Shown here: positions 23,059 through 23,249 of the stretch, one piece after another | How the letters are laid out: each line of letters starts with the position of its first letter | How positions within the stretch are numbered: position 1 is the stretch's first letter | Source: a virus | Length of the DNA stretch: 23,249 bases | Virus record (IMG/VR): IMGVR_UViG_3300032213_001726 | Location: 1 to 23,249 of that record | Direction: 5' to 3' (one strand) | Notes under the pieces: model-generated | Told to the model about the DNA's origin: nothing | The model's input: the letters and a program-made list of their open reading frames with translations, nothing else | Databases searched by the model: none | Translations under genes and position numbers: made by a program

Positions 23059-23249
23059 ATGCAACATAATTTCGTCGACGAAATACATCGTAGGGCTGAG
23101 AATAAACACATAGTTTTATTTTCAAATTATCGTACTGGATCGAATGTCTTGGGTATAGCCATATCAAATTTAACAAACTTAAAATTTTATCCAGAAGTAT
23201 TTTTACCAAATAACACAAATGGATTTAGTCGGATGTGGGATTCGGTTAA
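23059..23249 (+). CDS. Sulfotransferase-like protein, N-terminal part (cut by window end)
   Basis: ATG at 23059, three bases after the previous stop. The frame stays open through the last complete codon (63 codons). The final TAA of the window is out of frame. IVLFSNYRTGSNVLGIAIS (residues 18-36) is a strand, loop and helix like the 5'-phosphosulfate-binding loop of sulfotransferases (RTGS). FYPEVF follows, as in the Stf0/LPS-type group. The substrate is unknown. Surface glycan or lipid sulfation is possible. Confidence 0.6.
   Translation, partial: MQHNFVDEIHRRAENKHIVLFSNYRTGSNVLGIAISNLTNLKFYPEVFLPNNTNGFSRMWDSV

Overview
The window is part of the genome of a lytic, T4-like tailed phage (myovirus) of the kind found in marine and freshwater samples. 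The evidence is an SF2 helicase like T4 UvsW, a TOPRIM primase (gp61-like) directly upstream of a DnaB-type helicase (gp41-like), collagen-like tail fibres, T4-type late promoter boxes, and dense start/stop overlaps of the TAATG and ATGA type. The DNA is AT-rich, and all genes but one lie on the + strand. I see no tRNA, integrase, transposon or CRISPR array. The host cannot be named. A heme oxygenase gene is compatible with a cyanobacterial host, but no photosynthesis gene is present.

Layout. 1-254: C-terminus of a probable AAA+ ATPase. 257-2023: a run of small membrane or exported proteins ending in an SPFH (band 7) lipoprotein. 2025-2444: a conserved phage protein, followed by a structured leader and a strong terminator. 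2550-3077: heme oxygenase. 3125-5610: a two-gene unit, a HARP-like protein plus UvsW. 5642-9103: a tightly overlapping operon with an unknown protein, a cupin, an unknown protein, an SGNH/GDSL-like protein, an unknown protein, a zinc-finger protein, and a 202-aa protein that keeps the ordered motifs of C-family DNA polymerase (DnaE). 9078-9452: the only minus-strand gene. 9514-15398: tail fibre and adhesin genes. 15526-18020: primase and helicase. 18017-20661: a radical SAM protein, a probable P-loop protein and a degenerate SGNH-like protein. 20702-23055: virion-type genes whose N-termini resemble T4 capsid-targeting peptides, including a KxDG nucleotidyltransferase. 23059-end: start of a sulfotransferase-like gene.

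Two modes of gene expression appear. Three replication or metabolic transcription units (starts at 3125, 5642 and 15526) have near-consensus sigma70 promoters placed so that transcription would begin at or within one base of the ATG. They have no ribosome binding site, so leaderless mRNAs are predicted. Structural genes instead have TATAAATA-like late boxes and Shine-Dalgarno sequences. The two most notable items are this leaderless early class and the miniature DnaE-like protein, which keeps the catalytic aspartates.
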